From: Aphelocoma coerulescens
Lineage: Eukaryota; Chordata; Aves; Passeriformes; Corvidae
DNA length: 64,000 nt
Direction of reading: 5' to 3'
Assembly (NCBI RefSeq): GCF_041296385.1
Contig: NC_091015.1
Span: forward strand, 87,776,004-87,840,003
Of the stretch, positions 36,111 through 50,445 are shown piece after piece; the stretch's first letter is position 1, and every line of letters begins with the position of its first letter. A model generated the notes under the pieces. That model searched no databases, was not told where the DNA came from, and saw only the letters and a list, made by a program, of their open reading frames with translations. A program made the translations under genes and the position numbers.

Positions 36111-39100
36111 TGTTATTGCATAATTTTCTTACTTGTTTTTCTGTTTTTCTCTTTTTTGGGAATAAAACATAAAACCCAAACCAAACAAACCAAAGTAACA
36201 AAAAAAAAAAAAACAAACCTGCACCATGGACCGCACCTTAATACCTTTAAGGTGATCCTCATTAGGAAAACAGAAGAAACATTTTACCAATCTTCATGAA
36301 GGAAAATAAATAAAAAATCAAACTGAAACAACATGCCCTTTGAAACTGTAAGGAAAGCTGAAAATAAAATAAAATAAAAAATTTAAAAAATGGAAAATTA
36401 AAAATAATCTCAGCAAACAAAGTATTTGTTTGCTACTGTCTCCAGTAAAATGATGAGGTAACACATACGGCCAGTTCCAGAAGCGCACTTTCCCCTTCCA
36501 CAAGATTACCTTGCTGGACTCGGGATCAGCTTGCTGATTAAACTTGTTGCAAAAAGCCAGAACAAACCTCAATGGGGGCTCACCGCTGGTTTTTTTTGAG
36601 GTGTTTTTAAGCTGATGTCTCTTTTCCTGGCTCCCACCTGAACTATCTGTCACAGAGCAATAAGAAGGGTCTGATCTGCAGAGCAAGGTGAGCCAGGCAC
36701 AGAGACCCCCCTCACAGCCAGCAGGGCAGTGACCTCACTGACATGGACACAGTCCACAGTGCCCAAGCAAGGAGAATGGTTCTGACATAATATGCCGGAT
36801 CAGCAATCACTCAGTAAGATCACAGTAAGAAAAAGTCAAGATTGAAAACTAAGTCAAGCCTACAGAATGGGATCAGGGAGGTATAAAAGCATTGGAAGTG
36901 CCAGAGAAGGACAGTACAGCTTAAGGAGGTCCTGCAGGCAGGTCCCAAGCTAAGGTGGTGGAAGGGAACATCTGCTGAAGCTTTTTCCAGCTCTTCACAG
37001 CAGCTCTTTCTACTTGACAACCTGGAGGTCAGCTAAATTCCTAGAAGGAGGGAAGTAAACTCCAGGTCCTGACACATAACATAAGAATTCCCATTAATAG
37101 AATGATACTTCAGTCAAGGAAGGAACTCTCCTAGAAAATATATCATAACCTTCTGAGGGCAAAACATAGACAGTTGAGCAGAATTTGGTGAGACAGACTC
37201 AAAATCAAATAAAAGCAAGTTCATTTGTTTTCTTTGTCTCTGAGGAAGAAACAGAAAAGTTCACATATTTTGCATTGGTCTTACTTTTTTTATTTATTCC
37301 TTATTACTCATGTGGGTTAATTACTAGTCTGCCTTTCACTGCACAAGAGGAAGCATTTTTGTTTCTGATTACATCAAAATCTAAATCCATCATAACTGAT
37401 TAGGGTTTAGATCCTGAAGAGACTTCTAGGCAGCCTAGAAACTCTACCAAATTTCAATCAATTTTCTTGATGGGCAGTTTTTAATCTTGTACTGCATATC
37501 CCTGATTATGTAAAAATAGATATTTTTGACAATAAATTTACATCAGGACTAATTAAGATTGAAAATTAGTCTATTAATCAAAATCCTGTTAACCTTATTC
37601 TCACTGCTATTAATTGCATTCCAGGTTCAATGACAGCAGTCACTGGATGTGGTTTAGAAATATTTGCAACATTACATTTGTAAGTTTCTCAGTATTAAGT
37701 ACATTTAAAATAAGTATTTGCAAATATATTGAAATATATTTTCATCTCACCTGTTTGTTAGGTCATTTCTACTCTATTTAAAAGATGACTGGGACATTAC
37801 ATTTGTTTGGGGCTTTTTTCTGTTTTTTGATTTGGTTTGGGTTTTTTGTGGATTTTCATTTGTTTTAGGTTTTGGGTTTTTTTGCCAGTAAACTTCCAAG
37901 GAAAACTTAAACTGCCTTAAATCAGAAAGATTATAAATATGACTCCAAGAAGTAATAAAGTGATTACTTGCAATGAAGCATGACTGAGGATGAGTTTCTC
38001 CTGTATTTGGTTACAGCCTTCTCTGCTACATAGGACACATCATTTCCTGCAGTAGGAAATGCACTGGGACACTGGTTACATTATCTTTTGCTTCACTACA
38101 AATGTGGCATTCACATGTTAAACCCTGTCTTCAACATTAGTGTAACTCTGCCATCCATTAGCAATTCACAGTAATGTTTCCCTGGGCTTTCTCTGTGCAA
38201 GCTAGAGAAATAGGCCCAAAATCTATTTTAAAGAATTACATTGGTTTATAGTTTCTATTTAGGTCCCTGAATTTTTTCTGGGCGTACATCAGAAAAATCA
38301 TATATTCTATTAAAATTGATGATATAATATGGAGCTCAATTCTGAGTATTAGCTGTGTTTTATCAGCTTCTCTAGCTTTTGTGCCTGGAGCATTTTCTAT
38401 TGTCTCCATTGTTCAGTAGAAAAATATTTGGATGTCATAAGTTTAAATATTGGATGTAAGGAATCTCACAGGCTAAAGCTAAATCTTTTTGATAGGCCTG
38501 TTTGCCAGAATTTGAAACCCTATCAAAAAACTTGTAGGGTATCTGTTTTTTCAATGCACATGGGGAAAATTCTGCAGGCCTAATTCAATGACAAATTGCA
38601 AGAAATATTTCACAGAAGCGTCGGGAGAGATATTATTTGTGCTATAACACTAATTACATTTTGCTCCTCATTGTGCAGTAGGCACATTTTCAACTTAAAA
38701 TCATCATTTAGACTACTGTGTATTTTAAGTATTGTTGTACTGTGCACAGCATCTGAAATACCATTACTGCTGTGCCACTAATAATAATAAAAGGTAAAGA
38801 AATTTAAAGCAACATTTTCCTCCATATAGATTTTCTTCTGAAATTTAATCTTTATACATTACCCAGAAGAAAGAATGATACCCATTTTAAAAGCAGAAAA
38901 AGTTGAACACTGACAGCCATGTAGTCTATAAATACATTGTTATTAAGAATTTGTTGTGAAAAGGTATGAAAATGTACATAATATACTACTCAAAACAAAT
39001 TAATACTTCTTATCAAGCTCCAAATAACATGAATTCAATCACAATACATAAATCCTCTTGTACAACAAAACCTATAATAACAGAGAATTGAGTGTGTGCA

Positions 39101-41084
39101 TACAAACATCATCAATGGCTCAAGATGATGCAGGACACAGTCCAGTAGGGAATACTAATGCAGGAAAAGCAACTTTCAAAATTCCTGGCAAATTCAACAT
39201 TTGTACTATTGCATTTCTCCTTTCGAAGTTGTTCCCAGTTTGGCCTTCTAAGACTTGCAAGACAATGTTACTTCTCATAATGCCACTGAAGGTCCCTCCA
39301 TCTTTTGATCCTTAATGAAAATACACTTCCCACCAGAAGTTTACAATTTTCTGAGGCTGCTGCACTATGCTTTGTGTTAGAAACAGATCTTTCACTATGT
39401 GTCTCTTGCACTGGGGAGCTGGTGTCGAAGACAATAACAGCACATTTAATTTACCTATATTTTGAAGACTTCAGTATCAAGAACAATAAAACTAGAGAAT
39501 ATGGGTTGTGAGAAAAATTCTGTAACTGGCAGTCTCATCATATACTGTGGCTATTGCTACAGGCAGGTCTCAGATTTTGTATCAAACTGCTGCTCCTCAG
39601 AACTGAGGTTTGTTGGACGTTAAACCTCAGCTTTGTTTTAACTTGGTTAACTACTGCACAATTCTTTTCCCCAGCTAATTTCTTTGACTTACCTTTTTAT
39701 AGGACAACCTTAGTTTTATGGGCATAGTAGCCTCAAACAGTTATTTTGTTTAGACTTAGGTATTTATGACCATTTCATAATGCCATAAGATAGCTCAAGA
39801 GAGCCTAGAGGAGTGGACACCTAGCAGGCTCCAAAATACAGGCATGGGATGACAAGAGATGGGGCAAAGACTGACATGGAGAGAGAGCATTTAATTTTTT
39901 GCCCTTTAACAACATTCTGAACTTGAAAAAAAGTAACAAACAAAAACCAGGTGTCATGCTGGGAACTGCAGTCAGTTGCTGAAGGTCATACTGGTGGATT
40001 AAATGTATCTTAGGCATGTATATAGGTTACATATATAAATATATGTCACTTTCAGACTTCTCTATTATCAGTGTTTTAGGGAACAGAAACTACTTCCAAT
40101 GAGAATTTGGTCTCCATGCAAATATTTAATTTCTGAAGCTACAGGCCCTACAGCAACTGTGAATTTTCATTAAGATCCTTTTAAGTACAGTCATTAGTTT
40201 TTCTGTGTTTTACTGAAAAGCTCAGAGAAATTTTACTGTACTGGGGCTCAGGAATTTTACACAGGTGAATTCAGTAATTGCCTGTATTTTAAAATGTCTG
40301 AGAAAGTCTTGATCTAGGCTAACTCTACCAAACAATGCTTAAGCAACATTCAGAAATTATAACAAACATTCCAAGAAGTAGCTTAGATGTGGCCATGATG
40401 TTCTGAGGAAGAAAAATATTTAGGTGTTTGCTGAGGAAGAAAAAATATCTAGGTGTTTGGATATGAGCTTTTCCATTTCAGCTGGCTTTGAGAATAGCAC
40501 AGCCCATTTCATTCACTTACATCTGTGTGGCCCTTTGAAGGTTCTGAATTCTGTGAAAAAGACCAGTTCCTGTTGGCTTATATAGACCATAGACAGAAAT
40601 GAATTTAAAGCAGATCTGGTAAATTCCAAGCAAAATGTTTATAAATTTGGAGTGGATGATCTTTGCACAGAGAAGACAAATATAGTCCTAGAAAGGCCAC
40701 ATATTTAGTTTTGCAACACCTTCTAGTGAATTATTTTTCTGACCTAGAAAACAATAATATTATAAATATTAACAGTGATGACAATAAATAATTTCATTTA
40801 TATTGGTTTGCACTTCTATAACAATGTTCACCCTGAAGTTCACTAAAGCATTCAGATAGAAAATAAGGTATATTGTGATTTATGGACATGTATTCCATTA
40901 TATCATGTTCGTATACATAATTTTCATGGTTAAAGTCAAAGTCTTTAACAAATGGATATTTACCTTCTCTTATTCTCTGGTGTGTTTACCAAAACTGAAC
41001 TGAGTATCTATAAAACTTAAATACTACCTTCTATATCTTGAAATAGAAAAAAAAAAAAAAGTCTAATTAAAATGTAACATATTT
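36111..41084. other. AT-rich non-coding DNA
   Basis: No gene is recognised. It contains an A/C-rich tract (36160-36215), its T/G complement type (37806-37886), and a short tandem duplication (40403-40459). The 122-codon minus frame 36318-36686 includes a Cys- and Trp-containing stretch (LAFCNKFNQQ, VRFWNWPYVLPHHF) that I could not assign to a family. Confidence 0.5.
40403..40459 (+). repeat. 28-bp tandem duplication
   Basis: CTGAGGAAGAAAAATATTTAGGTGTTTG (40403-40430) is followed directly by a near copy (40431-40459) with one extra A and one T-to-C change. Confidence 0.9.
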
Positions 41085-41362
41085 TCCTATTCTCTGAAGA
41101 AAGTTGGAAGGGACCACAGTGGGTCATCTGATCCAACCTCCCTGCTCAGTCAGGGTCATTCTTAGAGCACATTGCACAGAATTGCATCCAGACAGTTCTT
41201 GAATATCTCCAGTGAGGGAGATTCTCCAGCCTCTCTGGGCTATCTGTTCCAGTGTTCAGTCACCCTCACAATACAGAAGTTTTTCCTCATGTTCAGGTGC
41301 AACTTCCTGTTCATGAGTTTCTGCCCCTTGTCTCGTCTTATTGCTTAGCACCACTGAGAAGT
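41085..41362 (-). mobile_element. CR1 LINE 3' end, minus strand
   Basis: The plus strand shows AGTTGGAAGGGACC, CATCTGATCCAACCTCC, TCCAGACAGTTCTTGAATATCTCCAG, CCAGCCTCTCTGGGC and CAGAAGTTTTTCCTCATG, in the order expected for the complement of the last CR1 RT codons and 3' region. The terminal octamer repeats are lost or diverged. Confidence 0.88.
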
Positions 41363-44300
41363 AATGACAAATACTATACAGAACACCAGAAATGATGTAT
41401 CATTATCTTATTTATCTCTCAGACCTTGTACCCTGGCTTCTTTTCTAAGCATGCCCTTCCAGATCTGAAAGGGAAGTTTTCTAAGGAAATATAAAATTGA
41501 CAAAATCATCCTCAGTATTCTTGTATTTACATTTGAGAATTTAAAAAAAGTTTTATACACAGTTTTTTCCCCCATCTATGGAAAAAGACTTTTCTTAAGG
41601 AAAACTAAATAATATTTTAGGTTTCTACATTGATTAGATGAACATGCACTGCTTAATTTCAAGCCAGTGAGTAGCCTGAGCATTTTAAGAATGTGGTAAG
41701 ACTCGGCAGAACTTGAAACCTGAATGACGCACTCAGCAATAATACAATTATTAGAATCAGTGTTTAGGTGCAATGTAGAAAGTCCATTTAATTAATTCTT
41801 TCCTGGGAAAGGTGTAAAATATTGAATCCTGACTTTTTTATTTTCATTGAGAGAGTCTATCAAAGGCACCTCTATGAATAGGCACATCTGCTATTCATTA
41901 TTCGATATTCACAAGATATACTCTCTCAGAACTGCATATTCCATATTCTGACTTTCCTTTGATCATTGGATACAGAAGAACTACCTTGATTATTTTTGGA
42001 AATATGGGGTAGGACCACATGTATTTCCTCTTTGTTAATTAAATCTGAAATAGTGAAAAAAAAATTTCTCATAGAGAATTACACTTAATAACATATAAAA
42101 ACACAGTGCTTGCAAAGAGAAATGTTCTATGACAAAACTGCTTCTTAATTTTCCCCAAACCAAGCAAAATAACATGACAAATAGATAGATGCCCAGAGCT
42201 TCTTAACAGAGTTTATACAGTAGGCCTTTTAACAGACTATTTAACATTGTTTAAGCATAATGTTTCAAGTCTGAACGCTGGCCTCTACATTAATCCCTTC
42301 AGTATTAAACATCTGTTTAGTAGATAACAACCCTTTTTTTCATCTACTGAAAATAAATAAGTGCAGTTCTAAATCATCATGCTGTGATATGCTGTATCAA
42401 TGCATTCTTGAAACAATTTATCATACTTCATTACAGACGTGAAGGCCAAAGGGATATTTCCACATACATTCAATACAAACGCAAGTTCCACAAAGGGTAT
42501 GTAGAATCTAAAGCTACCTTTAGACAACTGTGATAACATTTGTATTCTTAAAATACAATTAGTATTTCAATAAATAGTTTTTTAATCATTAGTGTTTACA
42601 TAAAACTCCAGTTGCTGAGATTCACAGTCATCCTTTTTTTAAAAATGTGACCCTGACAATACTGCCTTTGCCTGAAAAGCGAAAACCAGACACTAAAATA
42701 TCAAACTACACAATGCACAATGTTGTGATAGTGCCTCACATATAACTACTGTTTGGTTTGCATGGGGTAGATTAGATTAGATGCAGAAAGCAGTCAGGAA
42801 AAAAAATATCGGAAAGGTACTTGGAAAGTGAGCTCCAATCTATGCAACAGTGCTTCTCCCATCTGTATTGGGAGCCCTGTGGAAAACACTGAATTCTACA
42901 CTGTGGCTCTGGATAATCCATGCCTGCTCTGCTGGGCCCCAGGATTACGGTCTGAGCAGCCCAAATGTTAGTGTGAGCAGCTGCTTTAAGGGAAGCATGT
43001 TGGCACATCCCACATCAGTCTGTACTATGCTGGTGGGTGTTACGATATTACAAAATGTCAGGAGATGGTATGTGGTACTCTTTGTTATGCAAAATAAAGG
43101 GTACAACAGCATGGGAGGGAGAAAAGGACCTCTCCATGAATGGGATCCACACAGGGTGCTGTAGGAAAGTCTACCCTTGGTCTGTGCTTCTTGAAAGAAG
43201 GGTTGTTAAAATACAAGGGATGCAAAGTGTACTCTCTATCTATAGTCCTCTTTATAATCTCCTATTTAAACAGCTATTTTATTACATATTGTGTTATTGC
43301 GCCTTTTCCACTGAGACCCGCAAAAACCTTTGTACTGCCCTACACCTCCCTGCTCCCATCCTCCCCTCAAGGGCAGAACACTCTAATTACCCTTTTCCCA
43401 TCATAAAGGCCTCTAGAGACTTTCACGCTTTCACCATCAAATCGCATTCATACAATTGTGTGACCATAATTCTACTGATCTTCACTTCTATTTTCTCATC
43501 TTAATCTTTTTCTCTATCCATGAAAATCACTTAGCTGATCCAGAGCACTCAAAACACTTGAGACATCTGTTAAATGTGTTTTGTAGGCTGCAATTAATGA
43601 GGTATTCCATACACATCTGGGAAATCAGAGATTGTTAGTTTATACTGTGATATTTCACATGAAGAATGGATGAGTTGAACTTGCTGTGAATACTGCAACT
43701 TCGTTTTTTTCTCCTAATTTTTTTTTGTACATGCATTGAAAGAGATTGAAGTGCATAAATCTGTTGTTATTTTCTACCATCACATGACCTACACATACTC
43801 TTGTGTAAACACTCAAAGTAAACAGAATTTTTTCCTGATAGCTCTGTTTCTCTGAATAGACTAAGAGGTACCTCTTATTGTTTATGAATGCCATATATTT
43901 CCTTCTTGTATTGCAAATTCCAGTTTAATAGCTGGTCTCTTTCTTCTTGCTGTCTTTTCCCCTCAGTCTTTGACTAGAATTTCCAGGTTAGTAATTCAAG
44001 ACACTTACACAAAATTGATGACTTAGTAGCACTAGCTTGTGTTTATCCAATAAGTCTGTATTGCTAGGTAGACTGTATAAGGCAGAAACTATCTGACATG
44101 AGTCTGTAAATGTGTTTAGTGGGAGATAAAGGGATTGGAAAGGAGCACCCTTTCTGATCACTCTTAAGAGATTACACAAGAAATCACGAGTCAAGTAGAA
44201 ATCCCTGTCAACCAGGTTGTCACAAAAAATTTTATTTAATTATCAGTATATTTACTTGCTTATGCTTATGCCAGACTCTGATGCTCATGAGACTACAGTG

Positions 44301-45680
44301 CTCACACTTCAGTAAAAGGTTTGACCTATGCTAGCTCTCTAAGGAGGCAATTTCAGCCATGGAATAAACAGCTGGACTGCAAGTTTCAGTTCTCAGGACA
44401 GGATCTCAGTCACAAGGTCTTAATACAATAAAAGTATTGAGAGACCCTTAGACTGATGGATAGTCCAAACATTGAAGAGGTAGAAAAATCAAAGCCCTCA
44501 TTTTGTTTTTGGATTCAGATGAATTTCTGCAAGAATCATATATAAGGGAACCAGCAAGAATGGGACATTATGTTCTCAAGAAAACCATCAAATGCATTGC
44601 ACTCATGAAGTTTTTTAGTTACAGTTGCTGTTTTGAATCAAGAACAGAAATACAGGAGTGTCAATATCCTGCCATGTAGAAACACCTGTGATTGATGCAA
44701 CCTACCTTCTGGACTTAGGAGGAGGGTAGGTTCTTTCCCCAGTTTGCATGAGCATGAGATTTGGTTCATAATTTTCACTTATAACCAGAATGAAAAGGTC
44801 TCAAATCAATGTCCTTATGATTTAGTGTCCCTAAAATATAAAATAAAATTATATTTTAAACTATGGGAAAAGAATGCCAGTCTGTTGCAGTAAAAATACT
44901 TACTTTGCACTATATCCTTCCTGAAATTTTTGTTTCTATCTAGTAAAGGATGATCTATTTCTTGCATATGTGGGGAGCACAGTGCAGGGTAAGATAAGGT
45001 GTGCTTGTAGCATAATGCAGATATTTGTTGCTATTAGTTAATTCTGTCCACTATTCTAGCTGTCCCATGTGAATCTGCTGAACAGACATTGTATCTTCAC
45101 CTCCTGTATCTGAATCTACAATGTTTTGATACAAATTCCTAAAAAAAACCCCAAACAACAACAAAACCCCCAAGCAAACAAAGAAATGAACAAAACCCCC
45201 AACAAATAAAGAAACAAAACCCACATAACCTCCCACGAGACACACAAGGTGAAACACAGACAGTGTAGGAAAGAAGTCAGTTCAAGCTGACAGGGGTTAG
45301 GAGCACAGCCTGTGAAGCACAATTCTCCTGATTCTTGGTTTATGCTTAATTTCCACAATTGCCATAAACAATTCCAAAACACACTACTGGATTTTTCAGA
45401 ACACGAAGCCTGAGGCTTGGCATGAAGGTTCATTTCGAGACTGGGATGTGGGGGGAGCGTGTGTGTGTATTTTATTTTCTCTCTTTTTTAATATGCATTC
45501 TAAAACATGTAGAATTTAAAGTGTTCAGAATGTTACTGCAGTGCAATGTGCATGTTTATATAACTATCATGAAAAACACAGAGAAATATCGCTTTGAACC
45601 TGGGCTCTCCTAAACAATTTTTCTTCACCAGAGATAAATAATGAAAAATACTTAGTTAAACTGCTAGCCAAACTCTTATT
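41363..45680. other. AT-rich non-coding DNA
   Basis: No gene is recognised. The 155-codon frame 43037-43504 and the 104-codon frame 42850-43164 show no domain. The A/C-only tract at 45140-45229 lies here. Confidence 0.5.
45140..45229. repeat. A/C-rich low-complexity tract
   Basis: About 90 bases, mostly A with clustered C (several CCCC/CCCCC runs) and very little G or T. The complement reads as GGGG/GGGGG blocks separated by T-rich spacers. No retroelement body is recognised beside it. Confidence 0.75.
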
Positions 45681-45689
45681 GTTTGTACC

Positions 45690-46169
45690 ACTCCTGGAAA
45701 AGACCCTGGGGAGCAGCAGCGGAATCTGTGCTATTGATTGGCTGGTTAAAGAGAGGCCTATTAGATTGAGACAGGCTAGATTGATTATACAGCAGCAGAA
45801 GGAGCTCAGATTCAGAGCTGAGTGAACGTCAGGGTGAGAGAGAGGGAGAGCAAGTGAGAGAAAGCGCGCAATAGAGGGAGACTGTACCCACTATAGCATC
45901 AGTATGTGACAGCTGGTGCCTGATAACACTGATATTGAGCTCCTTCACTGGAGAACTTGCTGAGCTACCCTTTTTTTCATTTGCAAGACGATGCCAGCTC
46001 TAAGCCAGTGCAACTGACAGCAGACTGAATCTTGGAATAGTTCGTTTTACTTACAATTATATCTCTCATGTTCTGCATCTCTGAAGAAAGGCTTATTACA
46101 GAAGACAAAAATTCGTCCTCTCCCCTTGCCTCACATAATATTGATGATATACAGAGTTTGATCTTCCAG
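45690..46169 (+). other. Candidate 5' exon with promoter and splice donor
   Basis: This segment is richer in G, C and CpG than its AT-rich surroundings. An inverted CCAAT box (ATTGG, 45737-45741) is followed by a GA-rich stretch ending AAAGCGCGC (45833-45870). It then carries a start-stop ATGTGA (45904-45909) and an 8-codon upstream ORF (45991-46017). Last comes an ATG at 46068 opening 34 codons (begins MFCISEERLITEDKN, ends DDIQSLIFQ) that run without a stop into CAG|GTAAGG at 46170, a near-consensus splice donor in phase 0. This would fit a first exon of a gene running to the right. The ATG context is weak (C at -3). I do not recognise the peptide, and no downstream exon is identified. Confidence 0.4.
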
Positions 46170-49100
46170 GTAAGGAAATTATCATTTGCTTTTCTGAGCA
46201 GCTAAAAAAGGAATTATTCTTTTTGTATCTTTCATGTTAAATACAACCTTTGGCATTTGTTCTCAGAATGTGTTTTTTGCACTTGTATTTCTTTCACCCA
46301 CAGATTATATGTATCAATTATTATGTACACCTGAAGGAAATTAACAGGACATGGTTTGTGCATTGCATTTATCATGCTTAACCCTTTAGATGAATGGAAT
46401 GAAAAAAACAGAAAAGATTATTTCTAACTACTTGGATGATGTTTTAATGTGACTTGTCCCACACATGCTAAACAGTCTGAAGTAATAATGGCATACAAGC
46501 TCTCCCATATTATTAATTCATTAGTGTACATATTGTGAAGCCAGGTAGAGAGAATATTTACCTGAAGGATTTCTCAGTGCTTGTCAGTAGTTTGAAATAG
46601 TATCTGTCTTTTGATTGCAAGCTTACCACTGCTGAGCAAATATGGTCAGCTGTACATAATATATCATTAGACTGCCATTTTTTATAGATATAGTAGTAAT
46701 TACTAGCATTCTGCCTGCAAAGTGAAGATCAAGACTTATGACCTGAAATGTGAAATCTAGGATGTTCTGTTACACTGTGCTGCATGTTTGAAGCAGCCAC
46801 TCCATGGACCGACTGCCTGTTTTGGTATGACATTGACACTACTGTCTCCTAACTGCAGAGCTTTACATAAAGTTTCTACATATTTCCTTCAGCTGTGTTG
46901 TAAGTGGTTTTGCTGTGATAGGTGATAGGTTGTGATAGATTGCTGTGATCCTGAAGGAGATAGACTATATCTGAAATAACTCAGCTTTTGGATTTGAACT
47001 AAAGAATCAGGAAGTTGATTGACTGGGGGTTTACAGGCCATGGGAGCATAGTGCTAAGACAGCTCCTTCATTAGCAGCACATTCCTTCCAGCTGTGACAA
47101 CATTCACCACCTTCCTCAACAGTTTGTGTACTCTGCTCCTTGCTCCAAACTGCAGAGTTTTTCATATGCCAGCTTCTGTGATTATTCCCTCTGGGTGAAG
47201 TAGAGGCATCCATCTATTAATGCTAGCATTTAAGTAGATTTTGACCCAGCCAAGTACAGTGTTCCAATATTTTGGCCAGTTAAGAAACTGCCTATAGCGA
47301 GGCATTGCTGCTAGAACGTGCACCTACACATAATCTGATTTATCCAATGACAAAAGAATCACAACTGCAGAAAAGCACATTCTTCTCTTCCTTTATCAAG
47401 AAATTTTTAATAAATTTCCATAAAACACCATACTTAAATACTTAATGACTTCTCAGAAACCCAAATGAGAAGTGGAGTTGTCAAAATGATTATTTATAAT
47501 TTGTAAAAGACATAAAAATTGAGGAGCTTAGGTATAATACAGATTTTTTTAAAAACTAACAATAATTTTAAGGGGGTATCTAAGTGACCCCATAAATAAA
47601 ATATGCACTGCTTAAGAGAAAGCATCTTCTAGAAAGTATCATATGAATAAGCACTGGCAAAACAGGAACTACACTAATGAGCCTAAGGCTCATTAAGGCT
47701 CACTTAAACTATAGCATCTGTGCTGTTTTAATACCTTACCTCTTTTCTATGAATAGTGTTTATGTTGTTTCTTATATACACAAATGTCAGCAATTTCAAT
47801 GTTCCCTTCTGAAACTCTTTCCAGGTAGCCAGAAATTCTCTTGGGGGCACATTCTGCCACCATAGCTTTATTGAGTGGTATTTTACTACCTAAAATGGTG
47901 CCAAAGGTGAGCACTCCATACATTGACTATGGAGTTAGAGCACAGAATCGAACCATAAATAATGGAAAGAAACCCTTTACATTTTAATGACTGAAAATTT
48001 TAACAGTAAGACAAAGACATGGGTTTTGAGGGCTAGATCTACCAAGCATAGACTGTATTTTATAAGGAGCTAAGATAATTGAATGTCTAATTCACTTTGT
48101 ATTCTTACAAAGCTTAAGGCCTGCCTCAGTATATCTCATGTTCAGTTTGACTAGCAAAAAATATTCCTTTATGCATGCTCAAAAGATTTCCTACAGCTCT
48201 TATTAATATCTCTCCTTTCTCTCTGAAAAGTCTTGTTCACTATACCCATGCTCTTTAAATATACCTTATAATTTCCTGATTAGGAAAAAAATCATGGTAG
48301 TTCTGTGATTTCAAAGACAGTAGTATTGTTCCCTCCAATTAGTGTCTATTACTAGTCAGGTTACATCCAAGCCATGAAACTCCAAATAACACTAAAAAGT
48401 GTTTATTTTTGCAATGGGAATATTTCATTTGAACCTTAATTTTATCTAAGTGCAAAAGAGAATCAGAAACCTAAACAATTAGTTAAGCTTACATTCATAA
48501 GATGTTTTTCTACTCATATGTTATTAATTTCCACATGAAGTATTGTAAGCATTTTCTTTTGTAAGTTTCAGAAAAAAAAAATAAATGAAAAAAACTCAAA
48601 TCAGAAAGTGTTAAGAGTTTACACAGTACAAACTGTGCATTTTCTTTCAAGTCTTTGATGCTGTTTATGTTAATCTGGACTTCTTGCAACACTTTAAACT
48701 GATTCAGTTATGTCACCTTTTTCTCAAAAGATTAATTTGACCTTTTTGAAATTAATGTTGCATTTCTTTCCACCTTGAACTTACAGAATGTGAAATTTAT
48801 TTTTATTTTCCTAGCTAACTTAAAGCCATTAGGGGGCTCTTTACTCCTATGTTATCACACAGCAAGCTGCAATAAAAAGATATAGCTAGTTACTAGACTT
48901 GTTACCAAAAAAAATTCTACTTGAATAATTTATTTTGGGTGTAGACCATTTTAATAATACAGAACAACTAAAAATCTCTATTTTTTGTTTGTTTGTTGAA
49001 GATGGTCCTGTTTATTTTGTTGGGGTTTTTTTATTGCACATAATTAAAAACTTTTACTGTGAATTAATGTTTATGTCTAGAAGTTACTTTATGTGCCATA

Positions 49101-50445
49101 AAGGAGAAACAGGGAACACATTCAGCAAAAACTTTGAAGTAATCCCTGGAATTACTAAATCTAATTAAGAGCCTGATTATGAAGCACCACTTCTGTCCAA
49201 GAAGCTAGAGCTTATTTATTCCAGTAACTGTGAACAATGGTGCAACTACCACTAAAAAAAAAAAAAAAAATTCTGTTGAGTACTGTTACACTGTACTGAA
49301 AATAATTTAGAGTATCTAGAGGTGACATATTCTTCCCTTACACAGCTTGCTTTCAGAAGGGCTAAGTATGTGACCAGGGTTTTTCGATCACTCCTTATTT
49401 CATGAAACAAGAAAGTTTCAATTCTGAAAACATTTACTCATATGAGCAGCTACACCATAGTTACTCTGGAGCAAATTCCAACACCTTTTTTCTGCCTATT
49501 ACCCTTTAGTTTCTGTAAACTCATTGCAACACTGTATCTGAAAGCAGTTGTGAAGTTTGTACTATTTCTTGTGGGGTTGTGAACTTTGTATGGTTACTTA
49601 TGGGATTCCTTGGAAAGAACTATAGAGTAGTCTAATGCAGGCTAAGGAAAGGAATTTAATTTGCTTTAAAGCAAAACAAGGAAGTTGTAAACACTGCAGT
49701 ATCATGCTGAGGTGATGCCAGGAGAAACATGAGTATCAAAAGACAAGCAAAATAATTGTCCACCTGTTCCGGTTTTGAAGAATTTTTTTATTCCTGCCCT
49801 ACATGAAAGAAAAAAATCCTAAGTTGGTAAATTATTTTACCCACCCTGAACCAACCTGCTACTTTATATTGTTTGGCTTGGAGAGATTCCAATAGTACCA
49901 ACTACATTCAAGAAAAAAAAAAAAAAAAGAAAATAAAAAGGACCGACACACTTTGTGATACTTGACATTCACAACAAAGGAGTATAATCTAGCCAAGTTG
50001 GAATAAAAAAAAAATCATCAAGATAAAAAATTATTTTATTTCCTGGTTTTACTACACATTTGAATAATCCCTATTTTTGCATCCTATTATATTATCTTAT
50101 GACATATCAATGAAGAACTTTGTTCTGCTAAACAGCATCTATAAATTCCAAACAGGATTACTGCTCTGCACAGACAGGGGTCATGCAATATAATGAAATT
50201 GTCAAAAATATGGAATAAATCAAGTATTATTTCTGAGACAGATAATTGATGCTTCAAACTCAGAGAAGATGATCTTCATTAGCTATATTATTAGCACATT
50301 GCAAATTCAGCATCATACAAATTATCTTCCTGTTAGTAGAAGAGGGCTTTTTCATTGCTAAAAGGTGGCTAAAGTTAACTATGGCTTGCTTGCATTTCAA
50401 GTAATTAATTATGTACATGAACAGTCACCAAAGCTGAGATGGCAT
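46170..50445. other. AT-rich non-coding DNA (possible intron)
   Basis: If the donor at 46170 is used, this would be intron sequence. No exon was recognised. It contains a 9-bp palindrome (47675-47695) and A runs (49253-49270 and 49914-49928). Open frames are at most 77 codons. Confidence 0.45.

Noticed and set aside
36318..36686. 122-codon minus ORF with FWNWPYVLPHHF segment
   Set aside because: It attracted attention for its Trp/Cys content, but no family match is recognised and there are no splice or promoter signals; left as unassigned.
43037..43504. 155-codon plus ORF
   Set aside because: No domain, no splice or promoter context, and ordinary AT-rich composition; its hydrophobic C-terminus follows from T-rich sequence.
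45140..45229. Telomere-like CCCCAAA blocks
   Set aside because: Spacing is irregular and not the vertebrate CCCTAA repeat; it is better seen as an A/C low-complexity tract.
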